A stretch of 64,000 nt of DNA from Hahella sp. KA22 (GTDB taxonomy: Bacteria > Pseudomonadota > Gammaproteobacteria > Pseudomonadales > Oleiphilaceae). Where the stretch lies: the NCBI RefSeq assembly GCF_004135205.1, contig NZ_CP035490.1, forward strand, positions 1,426,001 to 1,490,000, in the 5' to 3' direction. The notes beneath the pieces are model-generated. The model saw only the letters and a list, made by a program, of their open reading frames with translations. It had not been told where the DNA came from and searched no databases. The translations under genes were made by a program, and so were the position numbers. Positions 24,864 through 34,120 of the stretch are shown here, piece by piece (position 1 is the first letter of the stretch; each line of letters opens with the position of its first letter).

Positions 24864-25843
24864 GAGTAGCGCGTCACTTTCTGGTCGATGGCGCCGAAAA
24901 TGGAGCGTCCCTGTTTATCCAACATCTCAATACGCACTTGGTCTCCGAAACGCATGAATGGCGTTTTCGGCGCGCCGCTTTCAATGATTTCCAGCATGCG
25001 CACTTCCGCCAGACAGCTTGAGCCGGTGGAACGGTCTTTATTGGAGACCGTGCCAGAACCGACGATGGCCCCGGCGGACAGCGGACGGGTTTTCGCGGCA
25101 TGGGCGACCAGCGTGGGAAAGTCGAAGGTCATATCAATGCCGGCGTTGGGTTGCCCCAGCAGCTTGTCATTCAGATGCGTGATCAAGGGTAAGTGCACTT
25201 TGCCGCCGTCCCAGGCGTCGCCCAGCTCATCCGGCGTCACCGCCACAGGGGAGAAAGCGCTGGAGGGTTTGCTTTGGAAAAAGCCGAAGCCTTTCGCCAG
25301 CTCGCCGGGAATCAGGTTGCGCAGGGATACGTCATTAACCAGCATAAGCAGACGAATATGTTTGCCTGCGTCCGCGGCGCTAACGCCCATACGAACATCG
25401 TCGGTAATCACCGCCACTTCCGCTTCCATATCGATGCCCCAGTCCTCTGAAGCCATGGCGATATCTTCGCGCGGCCCAAGGAAAGCGTCGCTGCCGCCCT
25501 GGTACATCAGTGGGTCGGTCCAGAAGCTCTCCGGCATTTCCGCGCCGCGGGCTTTGCGCACCAGCTCTACGTGATTAACGTAAGCGCTACCATCAGCCCA
25601 CTGATAGGCGCGGGGCAGAGGAGAGGCGCATTGACTGGGATCAAACGCAATCGCGTCTTTGACGCCGCCTTCGTTCAAGGCGTTGTACACCTCTTCCAGC
25701 GCGGAAGACAGGTCGTTCCACTGGTCTAAAGCGGCCTGCAGCGTGGGAGCGATCTGTGGGACGGCGACGGCCTGTTGCAGATCACGGCTGACGACAACCA
25801 GGACGCCGTCACGCGAATTGCTTTTTAATGTTGCGAATTTCAT
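24860..25843 (-). CDS. fahA: Fumarylacetoacetate hydrolase
   Basis: A 327-residue FAH-family enzyme that splits fumarylacetoacetate into fumarate and acetoacetate. Metal-binding and active-site segments are visible: PRAYQWADGSAYVNHVELV, the acidic pair in WGIDMEAEVAVITDDV, and the C-terminal GSGTVSNKD. At 327 residues it belongs to the shorter bacterial FAH type rather than the roughly 420-residue animal enzyme. It sits 23 bases after the dioxygenase gene. Confidence 0.92.
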   Translation of the reverse strand: MKFATLKSNSRDGVLVVVSRDLQQAVAVPQIAPTLQAALDQWNDLSSALEEVYNALNEGGVKDAIAFDPSQCASPLPRAYQWADGSAYVNHVELVRKARGAEMPESFWTDPLMYQGGSDAFLGPREDIAMASEDWGIDMEAEVAVITDDVRMGVSAADAGKHIRLLMLVNDVSLRNLIPGELAKGFGFFQSKPSSAFSPVAVTPDELGDAWDGGKVHLPLITHLNDKLLGQPNAGIDMTFDFPTLVAHAAKTRPLSAGAIVGSGTVSNKDRSTGSSCLAEVRMLEIIESGAPKTPFMRFGDQVRIEMLDKQGRSIFGAIDQKVTRYS

Positions 25844-25866
25844 GGATATTGCTCCTTAAACCGTCG

Positions 25867-26994
25867 CTATTTCATTTTCCAACTGTCTGCATACTCGATG
25901 GTCTCCACCTGACAGGCGGCCGGCCCGACTTCCAGCGCGTCGCGGGTGTCGAGCATCACCGCGACTTCATCGGTTTCTTTGCGGGTATATTCGAGGCCCG
26001 CCGCGAACGCTTTGGGGTGAGGCCCGTGAGTGAAACCGGAAGGATGGAAGGTCACCATGGCCGGACCGATATTGTCGCGGCTGAAGAAGTTGCCCTGATG
26101 GTAGAAAATGACCTCATCGAAGTCGTCATTGTTGTGGTAGAAGGGCACTTTCAGCGCGCCCGGATCGGACTCGATCGGACGGGGCACAAAAGTGCACACT
26201 ACAAAACGACTGGCGACGAAAGTGGAGTGCGCCGACGGCGGTAAATGATAGCGATGAGACGCCAAGGGGCGAATGTCGCGCCAGTTGATGCGCACCACGG
26301 ACAGATCGCCATGCCAGCCGAGAGCGTCCAACGGGCTGTAAGGGTAGGTCACCCTGGAAATCGCATTGCGACGCTTGATCTCCACTACCCACTGGGTGTC
26401 GTCCTGCTGGGCGAGGAAGGCGTCGTCAATGCGGGGGACGTCCAGCATGGCGGGATCAAAGATCGCCTGCGGTCCCACCAATCCTTTTTCCGGCAGCTGA
26501 TAGCTGTCGTTAGTGGCTTCGATCATCAACATGGTGATGGGAGACTTCGGCTCCAGTCGCCACATGGTGCTGCGCGGCAGCACGATATAGTCGCCTTCGC
26601 GCACGGTCAGGCGGCCATAATCACAGAAGAAATCGCCTTCGCCCTCGTGAATGAAGAACAGGTCGTCGCCGTCCGCATTGCGGGCGAGGGTGTCCATCTT
26701 TTGCGTACAACGCCAGTAGCGATACTGACAGTGCGTGTTGTGCAGCAATACCGGGGCGTCGAACGGAGATTTGGTCTCGATATTCAGCCTGTTGAGATCA
26801 AAAGCCCGGGGGCGCAGCGGCCCTTCCCAGCTATCCCAATCGGTAGGCGGACGCTTGTGGTGGAAGTGGGCGGTAGGCCCGAAGAAACCGCTGCGTCCTG
26901 CTTCTCTTTCATAGATGGCTTCGCTGGGCAGGTCTGCGTGAGCCTGTCTGGAAACAAGCCCTTCTTTATGCGGAAAAGAAATCCACTTACGCAT
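25867..26994 (-). CDS. hmgA: Homogentisate 1,2-dioxygenase, short form
   Basis: The ATG at 26994 (MRKWISFPHKEG) gives 375 residues and overlaps the end of hppD by eight bases. The protein is a cupin-type iron enzyme opening the homogentisate ring; conserved strands include FIHEGEGDFFCDYGRL and the C-terminal DEVIFYHQGNFFSRDNIGP with HPSGFTHGPHP, whose His and Glu residues would bind iron. It is clearly shorter than the 430-440-residue pseudomonad enzyme and like the form in Vibrio and Shewanella as I recall. Loss of this step leads to pyomelanin in many relatives. Confidence 0.92.
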   Translation of the reverse strand: MRKWISFPHKEGLVSRQAHADLPSEAIYEREAGRSGFFGPTAHFHHKRPPTDWDSWEGPLRPRAFDLNRLNIETKSPFDAPVLLHNTHCQYRYWRCTQKMDTLARNADGDDLFFIHEGEGDFFCDYGRLTVREGDYIVLPRSTMWRLEPKSPITMLMIEATNDSYQLPEKGLVGPQAIFDPAMLDVPRIDDAFLAQQDDTQWVVEIKRRNAISRVTYPYSPLDALGWHGDLSVVRINWRDIRPLASHRYHLPPSAHSTFVASRFVVCTFVPRPIESDPGALKVPFYHNNDDFDEVIFYHQGNFFSRDNIGPAMVTFHPSGFTHGPHPKAFAAGLEYTRKETDEVAVMLDTRDALEVGPAACQVETIEYADSWKMK

Positions 26995-28084
26995 GTTCCT
27001 TCTCTCCGGCGTTGGGTGACAACAGACCACGGCGAATCTGGTCTTCCTCGATGGATTCAAACAGCGCCTGGAAGTTACCCTCGCCGAATCCTTCATTGCC
27101 TTTGCGTTGGATGATTTCGAAGAAAATCGGGCCGATAACGGTGCTGGTGAAAATTTGCAGCAGCAGACCGTCATTATCGTGAGGCGCGCCGTCAATCAGA
27201 ATGCGCAGATCTTTCAGGTTATCGACATTTTCATCATGGCCGGGGACGCGGGTGTCGATTTTTTCGTAGTAGGTATCAGGGGTGTCCATGAACACCACGC
27301 CAGCTTCGCGCATATCGCGTACTGTCTTGTAGATATCCTCGGTAGACAGTGCAATGTGCTGGATGCCTTCGCCTTTGTACTCCTGCAGATATTCTTCGAT
27401 CTGAGACTTGTCGTCGGCTGACTCGTTGATCGGAATGCGGATCTTGCAGCAGGGGGAGGTCATGGCGCGGCTGTGCAGGCCGGTCAGCTTGCCTTCGATG
27501 TCGAAATAGCGAATCTCGCGGAAGTTGCCGATGCGCTCGTAAAAGCCGGCCCAGGTGTCCATGTTGCCGCGGAAGACGTTGTGAGTCAGGTGGTCCAGAG
27601 TGGTCAGGCCCAGGCCTTTCGGGTGTTTATCCACGCCAGGGAAATACTCGAAATCAATGTCGTAAATGCTGTCTTCGCCATATTTATCAACAAAATAAAG
27701 CACGCTGTCGCCGATACCATACACCGCAGGGATGCGGACTTCTTCGCCTTGAACATCGCCCTGGTCAAAGGGCTTGGCGCCTTGGGATACGGCGTATTCG
27801 AATGCCTTCTGTGCGTCTTTGACGCGGAACGCCATAGCGCAAGCGCAGGGACCATGATCCATGCTGAACTTGTGGAAGTAGCTGGGGACGTTTTCGTTGA
27901 CCAGGAAGTTGATATCGCCCTGACGATACAGGGTGATGGCTTTACGTTTGTGTCTGGCGATGGCGGTGAAGCCCAGCGTTTCGAAAAGAGGTTTCAGGCT
28001 TTCTGCGCCTGCTTTGTCTGGAGCTCCAAATTCAACGAATTCGAAACCATCAGTGCCAAGTGGGTTTGTATATACATTACTCAT
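26987..28084 (-). CDS. hppD: 4-hydroxyphenylpyruvate dioxygenase
   Basis: A 365-residue enzyme starting at ATG 28084 (MSNVYTNPLGTDGF). The three iron ligands are clear: His in LTTLDHLTHNV, His in GIQHIALSTEDIY and Glu in FFEIIQRKGNEGFGEGNF. The C-terminal gating helix is present too. It converts 4-hydroxyphenylpyruvate to homogentisate. It leads the hppD-hmgA-fahA-maiA operon; a 194-base gap with a small GC-rich hairpin (28138-28155) separates it from phhA upstream. Confidence 0.95.
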   Translation of the reverse strand: MSNVYTNPLGTDGFEFVEFGAPDKAGAESLKPLFETLGFTAIARHKRKAITLYRQGDINFLVNENVPSYFHKFSMDHGPCACAMAFRVKDAQKAFEYAVSQGAKPFDQGDVQGEEVRIPAVYGIGDSVLYFVDKYGEDSIYDIDFEYFPGVDKHPKGLGLTTLDHLTHNVFRGNMDTWAGFYERIGNFREIRYFDIEGKLTGLHSRAMTSPCCKIRIPINESADDKSQIEEYLQEYKGEGIQHIALSTEDIYKTVRDMREAGVVFMDTPDTYYEKIDTRVPGHDENVDNLKDLRILIDGAPHDNDGLLLQIFTSTVIGPIFFEIIQRKGNEGFGEGNFQALFESIEEDQIRRGLLSPNAGEKEHA

Positions 28085-28277
28085 GATACAGTCCTTCTGT
28101 ATTAACAATTAAAAAACGCGTAATGGAAATGTCGTCAGCCGGGGCAAAGCCCGGCCTAGCTCCATTGGGCGCGTATTTCTGCGGCTATCAGTAGCTTCAA
28201 TGCGAGTAATGCAAAATCGTTCATAACCTGAGTGGATTTAACCTGTTTCGTCTTTACGTCGTCGCCGTTCCTGCGCT

Positions 28278-29096
28278 TCAGGCGCCGGCGGCTAACTTCT
28301 CCGGATTGGTTTGTTGTTTGGGTGGAAAAGTCGGGGCGAACAGCCCAAGTTCTTTGGCTTGGCGCACTTTATCCATAATGTCGCAGTGGGCGACTTCGTA
28401 AAGCTGTTTAAGGCCATCCAGCACATAGTAAATAGGTTGCATGATATCGATGCGGTAAGGCGTTCTTAGCACATCCACGATATCGAAGGGACGGCGTTCC
28501 GGTGTATCGGAGAAGCAATATTGCGTCTCGCCAATAGAGGACAGAATGCCGCCGCCGTAAATTCGTTGCCCTTGAGCGGAGTCCATCAGTCCGAATTCGA
28601 CGGTGAACCAGTACAGCCGCGCCAGGAAGATGCGGTCTTCCTTGGAGGCCGAGTAGCCCAGTTTGCCGTACATTTGCGTGAATTCTGCGAAGTAGGGATT
28701 GGTCAACATAGCGCAGTGACCGAATATTTCATGAAATATGTCCGGCTCTTGCAAATAGTCCATCTCATCCGGCGTGCGGATAAAGGTGGCGCAGGGAAAT
28801 TTCTTATTTGAGAGCAGGTCGAAGAAGGTATCGAAGGGAATCAATGCGGGCACTTGCGCCACTTCCCAACCGGTTTCACGGCGTAATACGGAGGAAACTT
28901 CCTCTAGTTGGGGGATACGGTCTTCGGGTAAATCCAGTAACTTCAGTCCATGAAGATATTCGTCGCAGGCCACATTACGTATGACCTTGTATTGTCGTGT
29001 GATCAGCTCACGCCAGACGGCGTGCTCCGAATCGGGGTAGGCGATAAAGCCGGATGCGTCAGGCTCTCTCGCAACATACTTTGTACCTTTGCCCAT
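28278..29096 (-). CDS. phhA: Phenylalanine 4-hydroxylase
   Basis: GAGGTGAG before the ATG at 29096 decides for a 272-residue product over the frame beginning at 29135. This matches the bacterial monofunctional enzyme length. The 2-His-1-Glu iron site is at PDIFHEIFGHCAML and a Glu further on (VEFGLM). It uses tetrahydrobiopterin to make tyrosine from phenylalanine. The usual partner pterin dehydratase (phhB) and aminotransferase are not next to it. The product feeds hppD immediately downstream via transamination. Confidence 0.94.
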   Translation of the reverse strand: MGKGTKYVAREPDASGFIAYPDSEHAVWRELITRQYKVIRNVACDEYLHGLKLLDLPEDRIPQLEEVSSVLRRETGWEVAQVPALIPFDTFFDLLSNKKFPCATFIRTPDEMDYLQEPDIFHEIFGHCAMLTNPYFAEFTQMYGKLGYSASKEDRIFLARLYWFTVEFGLMDSAQGQRIYGGGILSSIGETQYCFSDTPERRPFDIVDVLRTPYRIDIMQPIYYVLDGLKQLYEVAHCDIMDKVRQAKELGLFAPTFPPKQQTNPEKLAAGA

Positions 29097-29334
29097 TTTC
29101 TCACCTCGTGACGTGTCAGGAAGGGTGTATTCCATGGCACTCTTATTATTCTACCGGCTTGTGGCCGGCTTAATCTGGCGGCCGTCAGTTGGGTTGGACG
29201 GCGCGAGGTCGGAATTTTTTCCGGCCGGGCCTTCCTCTGATTAAATGACAATCCGCAGAATTTGTCTATACATTGCTAATAACGGCTGGCGATTAGCGAG
29301 GGAGATTTAATGACAATTCTTTATCGTAGACGCC

Positions 29335-30018
29335 TTAGTCCGAGAAGGCGCGCCACAGTTTGGCGAACTCTCCAGAAAATTCCCTGACGAGGCCGGGGTG
29401 GTCGGTCACTACGATGTTTTCCTGGTTATAAGTACTGGCGCTGCGAGTCCAGTTAAAACTGCCGTGAATCAGGACGCCATCGTCGATAAGGGCGAATTTA
29501 TGGTGCATATGGTGGGGTTCATCGTCCATCTTCACCAAAATGCCAGCCTCTTTGAAACGATCGATGTCGCTGCCAAGATCAAAGGACTTGTCATTGTCCG
29601 TGATGATGCGGATTTTTAGCCCCCTTTTATGGGCGTTAATAATTTCATCCGCGATTCTGTCATCGGAAATGGTAAAAACGCAGATCTGCAGACTGCTTTG
29701 AGCATTGCGTATGCGTTCTATGATGGCGCGACGACACTCCTCTCCTGGGCTGAAATAAGCTCTGGTTAAATTGCTATCCTCCTCGCCTGAGTCCAAAGCC
29801 TTGATCACCCGCTCCAGCCATTTCAGCGCCCTGAGCGCGCCATCGCCTCCATTGACGATCAATGGACGGGTCAACTCAAAGGCGCGATTACGCATAAAGC
29901 GCACTTGATCCGGCTGTAAAGTCTCAAGCATCGCCAGCAACGCCTGTTTCTCAGCATTATCGAACCTCTCATCCGTAAGGGTTTGTTGGAGGAAGAAAGT
30001 CAGTTGGTCCAGTTGCAT
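29335..30018 (-). CDS. Phospholipase D-like (single HKD motif) protein
   Basis: A 227-residue protein with an N-terminal helical region (FLQQTLTDERFDNAEKQALL) and a C-terminal PLD-like nuclease domain containing one HKD motif, MHHKFALIDDGVLIHGSFNW, as in Nuc endonuclease and mitochondrial cardiolipin hydrolase. Such proteins dimerise to build one active site. I take ATG 30018 with GTGGA upstream over the GTG at 30030. No signal peptide, so a cytoplasmic or exported-by-other-means enzyme. It is divergent from the AT-rich pair that follows. Confidence 0.85.
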   Translation of the reverse strand: MQLDQLTFFLQQTLTDERFDNAEKQALLAMLETLQPDQVRFMRNRAFELTRPLIVNGGDGALRALKWLERVIKALDSGEEDSNLTRAYFSPGEECRRAIIERIRNAQSSLQICVFTISDDRIADEIINAHKRGLKIRIITDNDKSFDLGSDIDRFKEAGILVKMDDEPHHMHHKFALIDDGVLIHGSFNWTRSASTYNQENIVVTDHPGLVREFSGEFAKLWRAFSD

Positions 30019-30165
30019 TGTGTTTTCCACTTTGTACTAATGATAATGGGTTTTATTTATTAGAACTTTTAATGTGATACTTGTTTGTTGTTGCACATTT
30101 GAGGAAAAATAGTAAATTTTAATGCAAGTACTTTTACTTTGCTAATTTGTTAAGAGAGTCTGCCA

Positions 30166-30921
30166 ATGAGTCAAGCTAAGGTAACTAAAAGTCACATTAA
30201 CCGCAATGCGCAACAAATTCATATCATGTCTATCGATATGTTTTTGGAGATCGCAAAGAATATGCGTGAAGATATTGACTTGAGTGTTTTGAAAACAGGA
30301 GCTGGACTTGTTTCACCTACTCAAGATTTGACTCTTGTAGGAAAGATTGCAGCAGAAATTGGGCTGGCTGGGCGATTTGTTACTAGGATGGTTGAAGATA
30401 AGGCATATATTGTAATAAAAGGCTACTCTGGACTCCGAAAATCATTGACGGGTACGAGATACTTGGCGTCTAACCCTAAGGTGGTTGATATGGCTATTGG
30501 TCAGTTAGGTGTTAATAGTAATTTAATAAAAGGCGCGAGGCTTACTATCTATCTAACTGTTCCTTTGACCGTCCTTCAATTTATTTTAAGCGATGAAAAG
30601 TCGTTATCTGTGTTAATTGGCACTCTGGCTACTGACATTGTTAAAGTCGGAGTTGCTGCTACGGTTGGCTCTGCTGCCGCATATGTTGTAGGCGCTTTCA
30701 CCACTGTCGCTGTAGGCCCTTTGTTGGCTGCAGTTTTTCTTGGAGTTGCGACAAGTTTTTTACTTGAGGAGCTTGATCAAAAATATGGAGTTACTTCCGC
30801 TCTTATAGAGAGCTTGAATTCTTTGCATAATAAAACTATTGGTGAAGCGGCTCGTCAAGTCACTATATTTGAAAGTAACTTTATTGAGAGAGCGCTTATG
30901 AAAGCTACGAGTAGGTATTAA
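30166..30921 (+). CDS. AT-rich protein with hydrophobic hairpin, candidate membrane toxin
   Basis: A 251-residue protein preceded by a GAGAG site. No signal peptide. The N-terminal 120 residues are soluble and mixed. The C-terminal half has a hydrophobic segment at about 126-141 (LTIYLTVPLTVLQFIL) and a pair of Gly/Ala-rich helices at about 157-198 (VGVAATVGSAAAYVVGAF and VGPLLAAVFLGVATSFLL) that would make a membrane hairpin like colicin or Ssp6/Tme-type pore formers. It is clearly more AT-rich than its surroundings and overlaps a small polytopic membrane protein gene. Toxin function is inferred from architecture only. Confidence 0.55.
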   Translation: MSQAKVTKSHINRNAQQIHIMSIDMFLEIAKNMREDIDLSVLKTGAGLVSPTQDLTLVGKIAAEIGLAGRFVTRMVEDKAYIVIKGYSGLRKSLTGTRYLASNPKVVDMAIGQLGVNSNLIKGARLTIYLTVPLTVLQFILSDEKSLSVLIGTLATDIVKVGVAATVGSAAAYVVGAFTTVAVGPLLAAVFLGVATSFLLEELDQKYGVTSALIESLNSLHNKTIGEAARQVTIFESNFIERALMKATSRY

Positions 30922-31358
30922 TGATAGCTATGAGGAAAATTGTAATATGCGTAGCTATGTTGGTTTTAAATGTTGCTGCGTTGGCATTTGCAGCTAGATT
31001 TTTAGATGTCATTTATTTTGCTCAGCAGGAGGCGGCAAGTGGAGCTAATGTAATTGAGTTTCACGGTGGTGTGCGTTATTTGTTGCTGCCTCTAATAATA
31101 CCTCTGATTACGGTTGTGGCAATAATTGAGCGACTAATAAAATCGAACTTCTTTAAAAGAATCCAAGGTGGAATATTAATCGCCGGAGGATTCCTTTTGC
31201 TTTTCTCGGGGTGGTGGGTTGAGAGATCTTCGACGTATTATATAGAAAACCTGGGCTACCAAGTATGTGGCGAAACCTATTCGGGGATATGGCTCACGGT
31301 TACTTTATACGCTGACAGTGTAGAAAATTGCGCCAGTGGCAAAGTTGAGGGTAGCTAA
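30921..31358 (+). CDS. Small polytopic membrane protein, candidate immunity protein
   Basis: The ATG shares a base with the stop of the previous gene, indicating coupled translation. The 145-residue product has three clear membrane helices (VICVAMLVLNVAALAFAA; YLLLPLIIPLITVVAIIE; GGILIAGGFLLLFSGWW) and a C-terminal periplasmic stretch with two Cys (YQVCGETYSG, VENCASG). Immunity proteins against pore-forming toxins have this kind of size and layout and are encoded directly after the toxin. I know no named family for it. AT-rich like its partner. Confidence 0.55.
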   Translation: MIAMRKIVICVAMLVLNVAALAFAARFLDVIYFAQQEAASGANVIEFHGGVRYLLLPLIIPLITVVAIIERLIKSNFFKRIQGGILIAGGFLLLFSGWWVERSSTYYIENLGYQVCGETYSGIWLTVTLYADSVENCASGKVEGS

Positions 31359-31502
31359 GCTTTTGAAGCAATTTAACCAGTCAGAATTGTGGATAGTTGC
31401 TCTCAATTGAAAATTTTCGCCCTCAATCTCCAAACTGACTGCCTCTGCCTTGTATACTTCTCGATTAAAGATGAACTTGTGAAATGACATTCAGGATTTC
31501 CT

Positions 31503-31691
31503 ATGGCGATTAAACGCGTATCTTCTTGGCTATTGGTGGTGGGGTTGAGCTTGGGTGCTTTAGCCGGTTGCTCTCCCGAGGTGGGGAGCAAGGACTGGTG
31601 TGAGGATATGGCGACCAAGCCGAAGGGTGACTGGACGGCGAATGAGGCGACGGATTACGCCAAACATTGCCTGTTCCGCTCCGACAGTTAA
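31503..31691 (+). CDS. DUF3012-type small lipoprotein
   Basis: A 62-residue lipoprotein: signal peptide with lipobox GALAGC, then CSPEVGSKDWCEDMATKPKG and DWTANEATDYAKHCLF, which I recognise as the DUF3012 family phrase. Function unknown. A small stem AGGCGC/GCGCCT (31791-31807) lies downstream, before the riboswitch. Confidence 0.85.
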   Translation: MAIKRVSSWLLVVGLSLGALAGCSPEVGSKDWCEDMATKPKGDWTANEATDYAKHCLFRSDS

Positions 31692-31852
31692 GCGAGCAGA
31701 CTCATCTCCTAACTTATTGGGAATAGGGGGAGGCTACATTTGGATAGTTTTCAACAGGTTGCCGCGACCCTGGCGCTTGTGGTTTGGGTGAGGCGCTTTG
31801 TGCGCCTTGACTTTACAGGGGCGGCCATTTAGCTTACGCCCCCATTGCATCA

Positions 31853-32022
31853 GGTGTCCTGAGAACATTCGTTCAAGGGATGAAACGGGAAGTCGGTTTA
31901 AGTCCGACGCTGCCCCCGCAACGGTAAATGAGTCAAACGACAACCCCCTGTCACTGCGGATTCGCGGGAAGACGTTGTCGCCGGTTACACCACTCATGAG
32001 CCCGGAGACCGGCCTGACGCCT
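31853..32022 (+). promoter_or_regulatory. Cobalamin riboswitch
   Basis: The leader has the conserved core of adenosylcobalamin riboswitches: GGGAAGTCGGTTTAAGTCCG, then the B12 box-like GCTGCCCCCGCAACGGT, and the 3' conserved GAGCCCGGAGACCGGCCTG. It lies upstream of btuB and the cob genes. A possible promoter, TTGACT with TAGCTT 17 bases later, lies at 31807-31835. Ends are approximate. In gammaproteobacteria such switches repress uptake and synthesis when B12 is plentiful. Confidence 0.92.
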
Positions 32023-32142
32023 GCTTATCGCGTGGCATAGCGGAGGGCTTTGCCGGGATTCGTCTGACTCGACTCCTTTCCCTCTTTGCTTGTATCCGCT
32101 GCGCAACAATTGCATTCACTGGCGCTACTCTTTCGGAACATT

Positions 32143-34089
32143 ATGAGGCTTGTACCCCTTTTGCTTTTAGTTGGCTCACAACTGACCGGCGTTCGCGCGG
32201 AAGAGTTGGCGCCTGTTGTCGTCGAAGCCAAAGCTCCATCTGCGGATGAAATTGACGCGGAGTATCAAACTGGCTTTGTTAAGGTGATCAAGCGCGAGCA
32301 ATTTGACTCGAAAGTCGCCACCGTCGCAGACGTGCTGAAGAATGAAACCGGCGTGCAAGTGCGTCAGAGCGGCGGGCTGGGATCATACTCCGCTGTTTAT
32401 CTTCGTGGCTCCACCAGTAAGCAGGTGAACGTTTATCTAGATGGAGTATTGTTAAACGATGCGACTGGCGGCTCGGTGGACTTGAGCCAGATATTGCTGA
32501 GCGGCATTGAGCAGATTGAAATTTATAAAGGCGCAACGCCGATTCAGCTGGGCTACTCTGGCGTCGGCGGCGCGATCAATATCAAATCTCTTCGTTTCAG
32601 CAAACCCCTCAGACAATTAAGTCTTGGGTATGGCTCATTCAACAGTCGTAAAGGGGCGCTTACATTCGCCGATAGCGTTGGCGAAACCAACTACCTGGCG
32701 TCCCTTGATTATCTCGGCAGTGATAACGACTTCGAGATGCTGAACAACAACCAGACCGAATTTAATCCCTACGATGATCGTGTGGAACGTCGTCGCAATG
32801 CGGATTTCAGTCAGTTCAATGGCATGCTGACGGCGGAACGCAGCCTGTCGGATAGCACGGATTTGCAACTGATGGCGCAACATTTCAATAAAGATCAGCA
32901 TCTGCCTGACATCGCTAATCTGGAGAGCACGCGAACCAGTCTGGATACGGACTTCACTCGTCTGCAGAGCAAACTGAGCTTTGCCCGAAATACACAGGAA
33001 AATTATTCGGGGCGCATTTTCTTGTCCACACAAGAAGAGCGTTATGACGACAGTCAAAGCCGCATTGGCCTGGGCGTGCAGAAAACTCGGGCTGACACGG
33101 ATGTGGTCGGCGCCGAGTTATATGGCTCCTATTCAATCGGTCTGCATCTGCTCTCCGCTACCTTGGAGGCGCGCCGGGAAACTTATCAGGAAGAGGACCT
33201 GACCGGGCGCAGGCAAAAGCAGGAGTTCGAGCGTTTTACCTACTTGCTGGGTGTGCAAGACGAGTGGGCGGATGCTGAAGATATCTGGTTGGTGCGCCTG
33301 AGCGCGCGCCAATACTTTCTTGAAGATGAGACTCCCGCTGCATCCATGAGCGGGCGCACGGAGGTGGCTTCCGATTCCGCTCAATATCATTCATTGCAGG
33401 CTGGCGTTCGTTACCGCCTGACAGATTGGCTGTCGCTCAAGTCCAATGCATCCCGGGATGTGAGGTTCCCTCAGTTAGCGGAGAAGTTCGGCGATAGAGG
33501 ATTCTTCATTGGTAATAGTGAGTTGCACCCGGAAACAGCGTTGAATGGTGACATCGGATTTGAAGTGGGCGTAGATAGTTTTAGTGTATCTGCGGCCTAT
33601 TTCTATCGGGATTTAAAAGATGCTATCGTCCCCTCTTATGACTCAAGGGGAGTCGGCCGCTTTGAGAATGTCGGCAAAGCAAGGGTTAGCGGAGTGGAAG
33701 TGGACGCCATGTATCGACCTGTTCCCGCCTGGACGTTTATCGCCAGAAGCACCGCCCAGGACACAGAAAACCTGTCAGACGCCCGTGACCTGCACGGTAA
33801 ACAACTGGCGGGCGCCTACACCTATTCCCACTTTTTATCCGCCGCCTGGAGTATCGGGCGCATCACCACCTCCGTCGAGTATCGTCATGAATCCGGGGCT
33901 TATTACGACAGCGCTCAGGAAACGGAAGTGGAAGATCAAAACATTGTCGATGTGGTGGGGCGCTGGTCCGATGGCGAGACTACCGTTGAAGTCAGCGCAA
34001 ACAATGTGACCGATGAAGTCGTTGAAGCTTTTAACGGTTACCCTTCTCCTGGGCGACACTATTTTGTGTCTTTACAGCATTTATTTTAG
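32143..34089 (+). CDS. btuB: TonB-dependent vitamin B12 receptor
   Basis: A 648-residue outer membrane receptor with signal peptide (MRLVPLLLLVGSQLTGVRAE), a probable TonB-box region (APVVVEA), plug domain (LKNETGVQVRQSGGLGSYS; YLDGVLLNDATGG; GGAINIKS) and a beta-barrel ending in the expected aromatic residue (HYFVSLQHLF). It follows the cobalamin riboswitch, so corrinoid uptake is the likely role. The frame starts further up at a TTG, but the ATG at 32143 gives the signal peptide directly. Confidence 0.92.
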   Translation: MRLVPLLLLVGSQLTGVRAEELAPVVVEAKAPSADEIDAEYQTGFVKVIKREQFDSKVATVADVLKNETGVQVRQSGGLGSYSAVYLRGSTSKQVNVYLDGVLLNDATGGSVDLSQILLSGIEQIEIYKGATPIQLGYSGVGGAINIKSLRFSKPLRQLSLGYGSFNSRKGALTFADSVGETNYLASLDYLGSDNDFEMLNNNQTEFNPYDDRVERRRNADFSQFNGMLTAERSLSDSTDLQLMAQHFNKDQHLPDIANLESTRTSLDTDFTRLQSKLSFARNTQENYSGRIFLSTQEERYDDSQSRIGLGVQKTRADTDVVGAELYGSYSIGLHLLSATLEARRETYQEEDLTGRRQKQEFERFTYLLGVQDEWADAEDIWLVRLSARQYFLEDETPAASMSGRTEVASDSAQYHSLQAGVRYRLTDWLSLKSNASRDVRFPQLAEKFGDRGFFIGNSELHPETALNGDIGFEVGVDSFSVSAAYFYRDLKDAIVPSYDSRGVGRFENVGKARVSGVEVDAMYRPVPAWTFIARSTAQDTENLSDARDLHGKQLAGAYTYSHFLSAAWSIGRITTSVEYRHESGAYYDSAQETEVEDQNIVDVVGRWSDGETTVEVSANNVTDEVVEAFNGYPSPGRHYFVSLQHLF

Positions 34090-34120
34090 TTTCCTGTTTA
34101 ATAACTAAGAGGACGCGGGC

